Assembly (NCBI GenBank): GCA_023146365.1
Contig: JAGLCE010000071.1
Coordinates: 1 to 26,463 of the forward strand
Reading direction: 5' to 3'
From: Endozoicomonadaceae bacterium
GTDB taxonomy: Bacteria; Pseudomonadota; Gammaproteobacteria; Pseudomonadales; Endozoicomonadaceae
Length of the DNA: 26,463 bases
Part shown: positions 8,211 through 16,400 of the stretch, piece by piece
Layout of the letters: every line of letters starts with the position of its first letter
Numbering within the stretch: position 1 is the stretch's first letter
Translations under genes and position numbers: made by a program
Notes under the pieces: generated by a model
What the model was told of the DNA's origin: nothing
Database searches by the model: none
What the model saw: only the letters and a program-made list of their open reading frames with translations

Positions 8211-11200
8211 CTACGGATTATTACTTAACATAGTGTCTACTCCTTCCTCGAGCTCAGCATAATGGTGTTCATCTTTAATGTCAATCTTGATACCTTTTTC
8301 TTTGATGTTCATATATAATGATTTAAGACTATTCCATGAATCAATTGCTGCCTCTTTTTTCGTTTCTTTCGATTGATTATTGTACAGTTTAAGATTTTTT
8401 TTGACTTTTATAATCTCTTTTTTTAACTCATCAATAGGGTCAGGTTCTAGCTGTTTTGTCCCTACCCCTACCTCGCAAGTGGCATGATATGTTTCTACGG
8501 ATGCTGCGGATTCCGTGTGCCGCAAGGCTACTGCACTACGTTGTTTTTCCTTTTTTTCTTGCGTTTGTTTTTGTCGTTCTTGCTCCTTTTGGCACAGATA
8601 TTCTTTATGCTCTAATTGATATTCTAATATTCTTAAAGAGTCTGTATATTTTAATTTTATTTTTTCTATCATCGGAAAGTTCACTCTTACTGATGTAAGT
8701 GAAAGTAACCCACCTCCGAATTCTATTAAATCTAGCATGGTTATATCTGTAGTATCCAGTGAGGGCTCACTCCCTAGTTCATTCTTAAGCATTTCCCAAT
8801 TGTTAGCTGTCATGATTTCTCCGTTGAACGGTTTCTGGTTGTATCGATTGACCAGTGTTTGATAGATAGTAATTATGCTTGCACCCATAGGCAAACAGGG
8901 TGAGCAAAAGGATACTGTAGGGTAACTGTTATCGCAGAATGCATACAGGTTGTGAAAGTCACCATTAAAATCTCTAAGTCCATAGTTTTTGTGATTCTTG
9001 AAGACATAAAGATGAGCTTTTTCGAATTTTATTTCTGTATTGTACATGAGTAAGTTTAGTAGACGACTTCTAGTATTCGCTTCGACAAATGACATCAGTT
9101 CAAATGGATCTGTCGATTTATTTATTGAACCAAAATATTGGTTAAATGACTTAATGCCCAAAAAATTAAGTATCACCTTGAATATAATATGACTCATGAA
9201 AGTTCCTTGGTCAGTTAACCAAAAATTATTATCGCAGCTATCCACTCCCTCAGAGGGGGTGACATTTTCCATAAGAGTGTAATGCAGAAAACGGTTTGAC
9301 ATCGTTGCCGAACACCTTGATCTTGATTCCTTATCGTTTTTTTGTACTTTTAGGCCATTAGGGGGGAATCCATTGCACAAATATTCATTTTCAACAAAAG
9401 AAGTCAATCTTTCCTTGAAAAAGTCCTGATGCCGACTTACATTGCAAGCCTTTATCAGTAAATAGAAATATTGATTAGGGAACCAGAACCCATTCAGAAA
9501 TGCATTTTTTGCAGTTTCATATTTTTTTTCATTTTCTAGATCATCAAGGTAATCTAGGACGTTAGTCTTCCTTTCTGCATAGTCATTCCATGCTGCGCGA
9601 TTGTAATCTATTAGCCGATCAGAAAATCCATTTTGATCACATATATTCATACCTTTACTGAATTTTATACTGGAGCCAGGTTGTGTGGTGCGCTCTTTAG
9701 GCCTTGCTCCAAACAGATAAGCTTCTTCTGGCTTGAGCAATGGGCTGGCAGCTGACTCTCGTTGCGATGTATCGCTGCTTTTCTCTTGATAAGATCCAGT
9801 CATGTATCCATTCACTAATACGACCTTAATACCATTATGATCAATATTTCTTGACAATGTACATGGTTCTGCTGTACGGCACCCATCAGACCCAACACCT
9901 ACTGAACCCATAAAAATAATGTTTTCCTTTGAGCTTTTACTTTTTTTATTTTTGCTATTTTTGCTACTATCCTCTGCTGTGGTCGCAGCATAATGTATGC
10001 GTAATATATTGAAGGCCTCATCATTTAACGCAATGATTTTTTCAGAGGAGGATGAACTATTAATTACCTGTCTTCTTATACGGGATGAACTATTAATTAC
10101 CTGTCTTCTTATACGGATATATACTGACTCTGTCCTACCTGACGTTATGAGTTTTAAAACCCTAATCTCATCATCAGCAGAGAAATACTTTATTTTTGAC
10201 AAATTATTAATAATATCATAAACTGTTATATCGATAGTATTTATGTCCTTTGGACTAAGATATCTTAAAAAGTGTATTTTATCAAATAATGGATGATTCC
10301 TTATTTGATAAACATCAGTTTTCCCCCTAAATTCTTCTAACAGTATATGTAATAACTGATCAAACAACTTCTCATTAATTTCTTCAGAATCATCTAATGA
10401 CGAAATGAATTCATCGATTCTATCAATAATCAATGAAACATCGTTTGGATCTAATAATTCAGTGGGTTTATTGGCGATAGCCGAATATGGATCTAAATCT
10501 AATTCCTCAAAAAAGTTTGCAATGGGAATATCATCATCAGAGACTTCAATCGTTTCGGAGTTAGCATTTTTAACTTTACTATCAACGACTAACTCCGACG
10601 ATAAAGTATCGTTGTTTTTTGTTTCATCATTGGATATTGATTGCGTTAATTTAGTGATAGCCGAACCTTGGCCAGAATCTAATTGATCAAAAGAATATGT
10701 AATGATGGAATCATGACTAGGGCAACCTACCGTTTTCTGATTGGCAGATCTCTCTTGATTCTCAACCGGTAATAAGGTTTCGTTGCCGGTTTCATCAAAT
10801 ATTAATGTCGATGATTGAGTGGCTTTCTCTGTGATAAGCAAATCATGGGTTGAATCTAATGACTCAAAAGAGCGGGTAATGATAGAATCATGATCGTACG
10901 CTATCGTTTTCTGGCTGACGGCCCCTCCTTCTTGGAATAATAAGCTGGTATCAATGTCCAGCGATCCACTTTTATCTTGTTTATCGGAAAAAGGCTCTAT
11001 CGGTGAAAAATGAACACAAGACGAGATGGTAGGCTCAAGCATGAATTTATTCCATCTCTTTGCTTTTTTCTGTTGCCAGATATTATGAAAGCCGTCTAAA
11101 GTGACGATATATTCCACTTGCTTTTTTGATTCTGAAGAACATGATGATGCTTGACTGTGGATCAATTCTGAGCATTCCTTTCGCTCTTCTTCAAGTGTTT

Positions 11201-11714
11201 CATATTTGCTGTTAGAATCAATATCCATGCATTGAGTGGTAAGATGTTTTATAAGTCCCATTGGAGTCATATCAAAGTCAGCGCCAGTCATCACGGTACA
11301 TAGTTTATAAATGTTGCTTGGCAGGCTTGTCATTTTCGTCTTTTCCATATCCTTCCTAACTAAATCAGGAAAGTTATTACAGTTAGCACGAAATAGCTGG
11401 TATCTTCTTTCTAACAGATTTTTTCTTGTTCGCGGTTTCTCTATGTAATGGACTAATGATTTAATATTTTCGTACGTGATAGATTGTGTTTTAACTGATC
11501 TTCTTGAAAATCTTTTTCTACCAGCGCCACTAAGCTTTTCATGTAATAGTTTTTTAAGTGACATTTGACTTTCACTTAGATTGGATTCAGAGGTAACAAC
11601 CTTGAGTGCTCGATTATCTAAATATACAAAATCATCATCTTGAATATTTTTGTCAATGGATAAAACACCAAGAGCCTGACTGACGCTATTGCTGCATGCT
11701 TTATTGTGTACCAT
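8211..11714 (-). CDS. Orphan giant repeat-linker protein, copy 4 (1167 aa)
   Basis: Full-length family member; function unknown. The frame is open from 11765, but I choose the ATG at 11714 because it gives MVHNKACSN, matching the starts of all paralogues, and GGAG lies upstream; the longer version would add 17 unconserved residues. The domain order is as in the 1205-aa copy: N-terminal region (LHEKLSGAGRKR, CMDIDSNSKYETL), Ser/Thr/Asp-rich linker with HDSIIT-type modules, helical central region (SKIKYFSADDE), a perfect 11-residue tandem duplication (IRRQVINSSS repeated, about residues 534-555), an IDHNGIKVVLVNGYM segment, SPLLKPEE, then the conserved C-terminal half (NGFPPNG, ENVTPSEGVDSCD, FWLTDQGTF, LRDFNGDFH) and a Lys/Glu-rich coiled-coil tail ending in an acidic stretch (HYAELEEGVD). 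The polyalanine run of the 1205-aa copy is absent. No signal peptide or membrane helix is evident. Confidence 0.9.
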   Translation of the reverse strand: MVHNKACSNSVSQALGVLSIDKNIQDDDFVYLDNRALKVVTSESNLSESQMSLKKLLHEKLSGAGRKRFSRRSVKTQSITYENIKSLVHYIEKPRTRKNLLERRYQLFRANCNNFPDLVRKDMEKTKMTSLPSNIYKLCTVMTGADFDMTPMGLIKHLTTQCMDIDSNSKYETLEEERKECSELIHSQASSCSSESKKQVEYIVTLDGFHNIWQQKKAKRWNKFMLEPTISSCVHFSPIEPFSDKQDKSGSLDIDTSLLFQEGGAVSQKTIAYDHDSIITRSFESLDSTHDLLITEKATQSSTLIFDETGNETLLPVENQERSANQKTVGCPSHDSIITYSFDQLDSGQGSAITKLTQSISNDETKNNDTLSSELVVDSKVKNANSETIEVSDDDIPIANFFEELDLDPYSAIANKPTELLDPNDVSLIIDRIDEFISSLDDSEEINEKLFDQLLHILLEEFRGKTDVYQIRNHPLFDKIHFLRYLSPKDINTIDITVYDIINNLSKIKYFSADDEIRVLKLITSGRTESVYIRIRRQVINSSSRIRRQVINSSSSSEKIIALNDEAFNILRIHYAATTAEDSSKNSKNKKSKSSKENIIFMGSVGVGSDGCRTAEPCTLSRNIDHNGIKVVLVNGYMTGSYQEKSSDTSQRESAASPLLKPEEAYLFGARPKERTTQPGSSIKFSKGMNICDQNGFSDRLIDYNRAAWNDYAERKTNVLDYLDDLENEKKYETAKNAFLNGFWFPNQYFYLLIKACNVSRHQDFFKERLTSFVENEYLCNGFPPNGLKVQKNDKESRSRCSATMSNRFLHYTLMENVTPSEGVDSCDNNFWLTDQGTFMSHIIFKVILNFLGIKSFNQYFGSINKSTDPFELMSFVEANTRSRLLNLLMYNTEIKFEKAHLYVFKNHKNYGLRDFNGDFHNLYAFCDNSYPTVSFCSPCLPMGASIITIYQTLVNRYNQKPFNGEIMTANNWEMLKNELGSEPSLDTTDITMLDLIEFGGGLLSLTSVRVNFPMIEKIKLKYTDSLRILEYQLEHKEYLCQKEQERQKQTQEKKEKQRSAVALRHTESAASVETYHATCEVGVGTKQLEPDPIDELKKEIIKVKKNLKLYNNQSKETKKEAAIDSWNSLKSLYMNIKEKGIKIDIKDEHHYAELEEGVDTMLSNNP
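10051..10116. repeat. Perfect 33-bp tandem duplication inside copy 4
   Basis: 10051-10083 and 10084-10116 are identical, starting GATGAACTATTAATTACC. They duplicate 11 residues around RRQVINSSS. The homologous place in the 1205-aa gene has a single unit (RIRIQIINSSSSS). Perfect identity points to a very recent duplication. Confidence 0.95.
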
Positions 11715-11907
11715 GTTAAATTTTCTCTCCGTCTCCGATAGGTAAGTATTAAATGTTAGAGTCATTCATCTTAATTTAGTTTCCCATTAATAAATAAATA
11801 TTTAAAAATTGTTGTTTATGGAAACAACATGATTAAATTAATAAGACAACATCTAGGATAAGAAAATCTTGGAATCTTCTAATAAAATAGAATGATAAAT
11901 AATCTTC
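11715..11907 (-). promoter_or_regulatory. Upstream cassette, candidate promoter and palindromic operator of copy 4
   Basis: The best preserved of the four cassettes. TTGTTT (complement 11827-11822), 17 nt, then TAAATA (11804-11799) gives a sigma-70-like promoter with a leader of roughly 80 nt. The -35 hexamer lies in one arm of a perfect inverted repeat with 8-bp arms and a 4-nt centre (11810-11829). A second ACAACAT lies 22 bp further upstream, inside the conserved AGATGTTGTCTTATTAA block. Array cassette similarity ends near 11900, where IS256-like sequence starts. Confidence 0.5.
11810..11829. promoter_or_regulatory. Perfect 8-bp inverted repeat, candidate operator
   Basis: TGTTGTTT-ATGG-AAACAACA overlaps the predicted -35 of the 1167-aa gene. 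The same position upstream of the 1205-aa gene pairs seven of eight bases; in the cassettes of copy 1 and the pseudogene it has decayed. Position and conservation suggest a repressor or activator site; the cognate regulator is unknown. Confidence 0.5.
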
Positions 11908-12032
11908 GGTAGTGTTCACAACTCTGTGTCATTTCTTTAAACTTAGAAAAAGAGATGACTATGACAACACCCACTTTCGATATGAATACCGCTCTCAAGG
12001 CGCTGCGTGAAGGCAAAGACCTTACCGGCAAA
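11908..12032 (+). mobile_element. IS256-family element, 5' remnant (left end and first 26 codons)
   Basis: From about 11908 (GGTAGTGTTCACAACTCTGT, resembling an IS256-family terminal repeat) through an ATG at 11955, the sequence encodes MTTPTFDMNTALKALREGKD and then LTGK, which I recognise as the N-terminus of an IS256-family transposase (normally about 400 residues). Homology stops after LTGK, where the frame runs directly into a 77-bp copy of narI sequence. The resulting hybrid frame of 47 residues ends at 12098. The rest of the transposase and the right end are absent from the window, so the element is dead. Element-end assignment is from memory of the family and is less certain than the coding part. 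Confidence 0.75.
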
Positions 12033-12102
12033 GCTACTGGTGGCGCTCACTCGTTCATCGGTAAGACGACGCCACAAAAGCATGACAAGACCAATTAAAC
12101 AT
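12026..12102 (+). repeat. 77-bp copy of narI sequence (direct repeat of 16836-16912)
   Basis: 12026-12102 matches 16836-16912 at 76 of 77 positions; the only difference is C12048 against G16858. The source is clearly narI, since that part of narI encodes conserved NarI sequence (RVSATSSFADKAV). Here it reads antisense relative to narI and is fused in frame to the IS256 fragment. The join lies in a microhomology (TTAcCGGCAAA against TTAtCGGCAAA). Confidence 0.95.
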
Positions 12103-12110
12103 CAAAAAAT

Positions 12111-12148
12111 GGAGTCAAGTCTTGTTTTGTGCCTTTTCTGTTCTAGAG
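12111..12148. repeat. Left terminal inverted repeat of the RAYT element
   Basis: 38 bp, GGAGTCAAGTCTTGTTTTGT followed by GCCTTTTCTGTTCTAGAG. It pairs with 13075-13112 with three mismatches. Confidence 0.9.
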
Positions 12149-12213
12149 TAAAAAAATCAAGAAATCAAAAAAAATCAAGGAGTCAGAGTAATTGATTGAG
12201 ACAAAGTACAGGG

Positions 12214-13071
12214 TCAGTTTTTGTTTCGTGTGTTTTCAAAATCCCGTATAACTCGACTCACCCAAGAGTAATGCAATCCAAAATAGCTTCCAATTTCCTC
12301 CATACTATAGCCCCACTACGATATGCGTATGTTATTGCTGTGTTTCTATCGGAATATTTCTTTTTATAGAAACCCAAGCGCTTTGAAGGCTTGCGATTTT
12401 GTGCAACTAGGAATTTCGTTAAGCGATGTTTCCGATGATATTTTGTGTTGCATGTCTTCAATAAATTTATCTGTACCAAAGAAGATTTGATTTTTCAGTT
12501 GTCCCATGGTTAGGGTTGATTTTTTCCTTCTATAACAAAAGTCTTATAGAGTACAATTGCTGTTTTCTTTTTTTTAGCGAAAGCCGATAAAACACAATCA
12601 GTGTGTAACCATTCGGGTGAGGCTATTTGACCTGTTGTGGTACGGTAGCTACTCCATGGCCAATCTTTGGCTGTTCTGACCATTCTGGCTCTAACTGGGT
12701 TGAGGACAATATAGCGTGCCAGTTCAAGAAGATATGACTCTTTTTGAACCAGAATAGCTTTATAGCGACCTTGAAAAACATGCCCAACACGTGTGTTATT
12801 TTGGTTGTATCGTTGTGTGTAAACACCGTTTAAATGACGCATGCCCTTTGACAAATTTTGCTCTGGGGTTTCTACCAATCAATGATAATGGTTGTCCATT
12901 AAACAATAGGCATGGATAACCCAGTTAAAGCGGTCACAGACTTCTGCAAGCACAGTATAGAACTACATTCTATCTTTATCATTACGATAGATATCTTCTT
13001 GGGCGTTTCCGCGTGAAGTCACGTGATAAAGTGCGCCCGCATATTCGATTCTTAGGGGTCTAGCCAACCAT
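12214..13071 (-). pseudogene. RAYT-family transposase (HUH, Y1_Tnp), degraded
   Basis: Read from about 13067 (TTG start, or ATG at 13071 with a 1-nt shift) the sequence gives ARPLRIEYAGALYHVTSRGN, then NAQEDIYRNDKDRM, a TAG, FYTVLAEVCDRFNWVIHAYC, LMDNHYH, a TGA in place of the usual Trp, and LVETPEQNLSKGMRHLNG. The HUH motif is NHYH, and the likely catalytic Tyr is in ELARYIVLNPVRA. The frame continues to a stop at 12510. The C-terminal part lies in other frames: QLKNQIFFGTDKFIEDM, then a helix-turn-helix-like MEEIGSYFGLHYSWVSRVIR ending at 12214. At least two nonsense changes and several frameshifts mean it cannot make an active enzyme. Confidence 0.85.
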
Positions 13072-13074
13072 TTT

Positions 13075-13112
13075 CTCTAGCACAGAAAAAGCACAAAACA
13101 AGACTTGACCCC
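13075..13112. repeat. Right terminal inverted repeat of the RAYT element
   Basis: The complement of this stretch starts GGGGTCAAGTCTTGTTTTGT and ends TGTGCTAGAG, matching 12111-12148 at 35 of 38 positions. It directly precedes the transposase remnant's start. Confidence 0.9.
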
Positions 13113-13390
13113 GTTCCTTTGCGATCTCTTTTATTTCTGAGCCGATACAGCCTCAGCATGAGTTTCGTTTTAATTTACGTGCAGGCAGAATATTTCCGAA
13201 AGTTGAACTTTTTAAAACAGTTAGACTCCATGTTGAAGTAGTTATATATAAAAATATGCGATTACTGATCAATATCAGTTCTCAATCACCTACGACTAAT
13301 AGGCTCATGGTGTTTCGTTATTTGTCGCTTACTTAAGATTTAGTAACGGACATATGTATTGTAGAAACAGTATATAAAATAGGTTTTAAT
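13113..13390 (+). promoter_or_regulatory. Leader region of the 921-aa gene
   Basis: No gene seen. It holds the FNR-like palindrome at 13264-13279 and an AT-rich stretch TATATAAAAT just before the start that could be a -10 element. AGG lies 7 nt before the ATG at 13391. No clear -35 was found, so the exact promoter is uncertain. Confidence 0.35.
13264..13279. promoter_or_regulatory. FNR/DNR-like palindrome
   Basis: ACTGAT-CAAT-ATCAGT is a perfect inverted repeat whose core TGAT-N4-ATCA equals that of the FNR/CRP superfamily site. The outer bases are C and G instead of the T and A of a perfect FNR box. It lies 112 bp before the ATG of the 921-aa gene. The nar operon on the right has a perfect version. 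Confidence 0.4.
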
Positions 13391-16156
13391 ATGTTTATTA
13401 CTATAGTAGATAATGATTTAAATCCTTGTATTTATATTCCAGAAAGTGATGATAAGTCTTATAACAAATCAGATGAAGAAACAGGGAAAAAAACCAAGTA
13501 TAAAAAATCAGAAAGTACGCTGAAAAATAATATTAGTGTAGATAGGATAGATGTACTTGAAGAAAGCAAGGGGCTTGTAGATAGGGGCATTTGTGTGGAT
13601 GACGGTTATAAGCAATCTTTGGCATGTAATAATAATACAATAAGAGATGATAGATCTAAACAAGAATTAGAGCCATTAGATGAATATGAGAACAAACAAA
13701 ATAATAGTGATAAAGATGAATTCAAAAATAATCGGCAATTACGTACTGCAGAAATACATTCAAACAAACACCAAAAACAACATATAGAAAAAAACCTTGA
13801 TGATAAACAAGATCTCAGAAAATCTGTTGTTAATACTGCAGTTCATACAGCTGCCTGCGCAAACGAGATCCAACAAGAAATTATTTGGAGTGAATTAAGA
13901 GATAAGTTTCATCCCAGCCTTGGTACTACTCTTGAATTAGAGAGAAAGGCTTTTTTAAGTGGTCTTGAAGAAATAACTAAAGGACTTGAAGGCGATGAGA
14001 AAACCAAAGCAGTGCTTATTAATATTCAAAAGAGAGCTAAGACAATAGGCTTTACTTATGGGACTGATATAGACACTGAAGGAGTAGATGATCATATGTC
14101 AACAGCTGTGGAAATTATTGCAGATGGTGGCAAGGGCTTAGACTGTGAAGATTTTTCTAGTATGGCTACCTTTTGGGGGCAGACTGCAACTGATGAAGGC
14201 TATTTACCTAAAGGAAGTGAGTTTGTAATTATTATAGGATTTATATCTCTTAGCGCTAAGTCTCAACATGCATCTTGTGTTTTTATATCACCTGATGGTG
14301 ATAAATATATTATGGATGGCAATTCTTTCGCTACTCATGATTTATATACGCTTTCTGAATATCAGCAAGTAGACGATAGACTAAACGTTATTTTAACTAA
14401 TATGGTGTTAATAAACCTTTCTTTGAATGATCGTGTGATTCCTGTTTCTGACAAGAAACGCGGAGGTCGCTATAATGACATGGCTTATGAGATAACGAAA
14501 AATAACATAACTGTACCTGATGATCGAATTTCTGTAGAGTGGTTAAATCAACAAAGCAAATCACCTATTGACGACAGTATTTCTGCTTATGATTTAAGAG
14601 ATAAAATTTATTCTACACATGGTTTGTCTGCTGACCATGATATTTATAAATATGATTTTCCATTTAATTATAAACAATACGTCCTAGAAAAGCATTGGGA
14701 AGAAAAACTTAATGCTCTTGTAAAAAACCCAGAAATAATTGCTCAAGATATTAGTATGGCAGCTTTAGAAGGCTCTATGGCTACAGCATTTGCTATGCAT
14801 AAGCGCTATAAAGTAAATCGTCGTAGAAGAAATATTATTAAAACCCATAAAGCAAAAGAACAATGGCTTGCAAAAAAAGTTAAGAATACAGAAATGACTC
14901 TGAAGGATTTTAAAAACTTTGGACGTATAAGTGATATAGTTGATTCCAGTTATAATAATAAAAATATTGCATCTATATCTAATATTTTTAAAAGTCATAG
15001 AAGTTTTAAAACTTCTGAGTCATTTTATAGTTTAATACAAGACCTTAAAGCATTATTTCCAGAAGATGAGCAGTTGTTAAACCTTGATAAAACAATAACA
15101 GAAGAAAACTTAAAAAAAAGAAGGTTTGTTGAAAAAGATCTGGGGGAAGTGTTAAAAAAATATGGCATCTCAATTGAGTACAGTACCGATGGAGGCATTA
15201 GAAGTAAAATGACTGATACATTGAGAAGCATTGATAATAAAAAACTAAATTCTTGTTTATGCAAAACAGTTATTAATAAAAAAAAGCTCTATCAAACATT
15301 AAAAACCAAAGATTTGATGTTATATGATAATGAGGTTAAAGGAATAGTAGAAGATCGTGCTAAAGAAATAGATGTTTGTTTTGAATTAAAAAATTATGAT
15401 AATTGGAAAATAAAGTTTATAACTACTGATGCTGAAATGAAAGTAGCGTCAGCAATTACTTCAATTATTCCAATACTTCCTATAGATGAATGGAGTAGAG
15501 CTATGGCATACTATATAGAACGTCAGCATCGCTCACAAAATTTAACAAATATGAAAGACAGAATACAGTGCAGTCAAGAATGTTTAGAAGAGCACAAACA
15601 ATTTTTAAACTCTGAAGATTACAGCGATATTAAAGATTATCTGGATAATGTGCGAAAGCTAAAAAACAGGCACATAAAATTAAAAATTAGAAAAGCAAAT
15701 GGAATGTGTGTGATTCAAATAATAACTGCTTGTGCAAAAATTACTACAGATCCTTTTGGACCTTTGGCTTCTGTAGGCCGTAATATAACAAAAGGGTCAT
15801 TAAAAATAACTAATTCTATTTGCTCTATGGTTAAACGACACAGAGGAGATAACGCGCAAATGCAATCAGGTAATTTTCATACTGTGAAAGATGTTTATCA
15901 GTTGTATAAAAAGGTATATTTAGAAGCCAAGAGGCAAGAGGGAAAGGTTAGAAGTGAACTTGATGAAGCTAATAAAAAAAATGACTGTGGTACCATACAT
16001 AAAAGTGAAGTAAATAATTATATGAAAAGAATGGGATTAATTGAAGATTTGGCTAAAAAGTCTTTTGGTTTAACCCGTAGTCAGTTTCAACAATTAATTA
16101 AAACATTGATGGTTGAAAATGATCGTTTTAAACTTAGCTTTTCAAAGCCATTGTAA
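13391..16156 (+). CDS. 921-aa protein with transglutaminase-like cysteine peptidase signature
   Basis: Product not recognised over its full length. Residues 1-155 are a highly charged, Lys/Asp/Glu/Asn-rich, probably disordered stretch. Residues about 165-345 look like a transglutaminase-like/bacterial cysteine proteinase fold: GKGLDCEDFSSM supplies the candidate Cys252, SQHASCVFIS the candidate His293 and YIMDGNSF the candidate Asp309, with the spacing expected of a Cys-His-Asp triad in the BTLCP-like group. Residues 430-920 are helix-rich, Lys-rich and unlike anything I know; a moderately hydrophobic stretch (MCVIQIITACAKI) lies near 710-725. No signal peptide was seen. The gene stands alone, opposite in strand to its neighbours, with transposon debris on both sides and very AT-rich codon use, which suggests horizontal origin. 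A secreted effector with protease, deamidase or transglutaminase activity is possible; the assignment rests on motifs only. Confidence 0.85.
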   Translation: MFITIVDNDLNPCIYIPESDDKSYNKSDEETGKKTKYKKSESTLKNNISVDRIDVLEESKGLVDRGICVDDGYKQSLACNNNTIRDDRSKQELEPLDEYENKQNNSDKDEFKNNRQLRTAEIHSNKHQKQHIEKNLDDKQDLRKSVVNTAVHTAACANEIQQEIIWSELRDKFHPSLGTTLELERKAFLSGLEEITKGLEGDEKTKAVLINIQKRAKTIGFTYGTDIDTEGVDDHMSTAVEIIADGGKGLDCEDFSSMATFWGQTATDEGYLPKGSEFVIIIGFISLSAKSQHASCVFISPDGDKYIMDGNSFATHDLYTLSEYQQVDDRLNVILTNMVLINLSLNDRVIPVSDKKRGGRYNDMAYEITKNNITVPDDRISVEWLNQQSKSPIDDSISAYDLRDKIYSTHGLSADHDIYKYDFPFNYKQYVLEKHWEEKLNALVKNPEIIAQDISMAALEGSMATAFAMHKRYKVNRRRRNIIKTHKAKEQWLAKKVKNTEMTLKDFKNFGRISDIVDSSYNNKNIASISNIFKSHRSFKTSESFYSLIQDLKALFPEDEQLLNLDKTITEENLKKRRFVEKDLGEVLKKYGISIEYSTDGGIRSKMTDTLRSIDNKKLNSCLCKTVINKKKLYQTLKTKDLMLYDNEVKGIVEDRAKEIDVCFELKNYDNWKIKFITTDAEMKVASAITSIIPILPIDEWSRAMAYYIERQHRSQNLTNMKDRIQCSQECLEEHKQFLNSEDYSDIKDYLDNVRKLKNRHIKLKIRKANGMCVIQIITACAKITTDPFGPLASVGRNITKGSLKITNSICSMVKRHRGDNAQMQSGNFHTVKDVYQLYKKVYLEAKRQEGKVRSELDEANKKNDCGTIHKSEVNNYMKRMGLIEDLAKKSFGLTRSQFQQLIKTLMVENDRFKLSFSKPL

Positions 16157-16167
16157 TATATAATATA

Positions 16168-16400
16168 TACTGCCGAGAAAAAGGCCTTTATCCTGAGCAA
16201 GTAAAGGAGTGGCGACAAGAGTGCCTTTACGGCTTTATGTCGAGCGCAGGGCCGAGATAAAGCAAGCCAAGGCCGACAAGCGCGAACTCAAACAGCCGGA
16301 CAACACTGAAATGAAAGCAGCGAGTTAAAAAGCAAAAATTAGTGCCAACTACCTTGAAAAACACCGGACGACTACATGAGCTTATGACTCGCCAAGCTGA
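16168..16400 (+). pseudogene. IS3-family transposase orfA remnant
   Basis: The frame beginning at 16168 reads YCREKGLYPEQVKEWRQECL and runs to a TAA within 100 bases. After a frameshift, AKADKRELKQ follows. Both match the IS3-family OrfA pattern (GLYPEQV-WRQ, then DKREIKQLKKEL). Near 16366 GACGACTACATGAGC (DDYMS) resembles the OrfA/OrfB junction. Both ends and nearly all of orfB are missing. It lies just downstream of the 921-aa gene; 16400-16524 holds nothing recognisable. Confidence 0.6.

Larger units (their letters stand above)
12111..13112 (-). mobile_element. RAYT/IS200-like element with 38-bp terminal inverted repeats
   Basis: A 1.0-kb element bounded by inverted repeats: 12111-12148 (starting GGAGTCAAGTCTTGTTTTGT) and the complement of 13075-13112 (starting GGGGTCAAGTCTTGTTTTGT), identical at 35 of 38 positions. 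Between them lies a broken gene for a REP-associated-type HUH transposase. I see no target-site duplication, as expected for this class. The nearly intact ends contrast with the dead transposase. Confidence 0.8.

Noticed and set aside
11715..11765. 17-codon N-terminal extension of the 1167-aa protein
   Set aside because: Not conserved in any paralogue and lies within the conserved promoter leader; the start at 11714 matches the family.
12007..12195. 62-codon plus-strand ORF starting inside the IS256 fragment
   Set aside because: It is out of frame with the IS256 N-terminus and runs through the narI copy and the RAYT terminal repeat; no homology to any protein is visible.
12258..12878. Programmed frameshifting to make a full RAYT transposase
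   Set aside because: Besides the frame changes there are nonsense codons at conserved positions (for example the Trp after NHYH), so simple decay explains it better.
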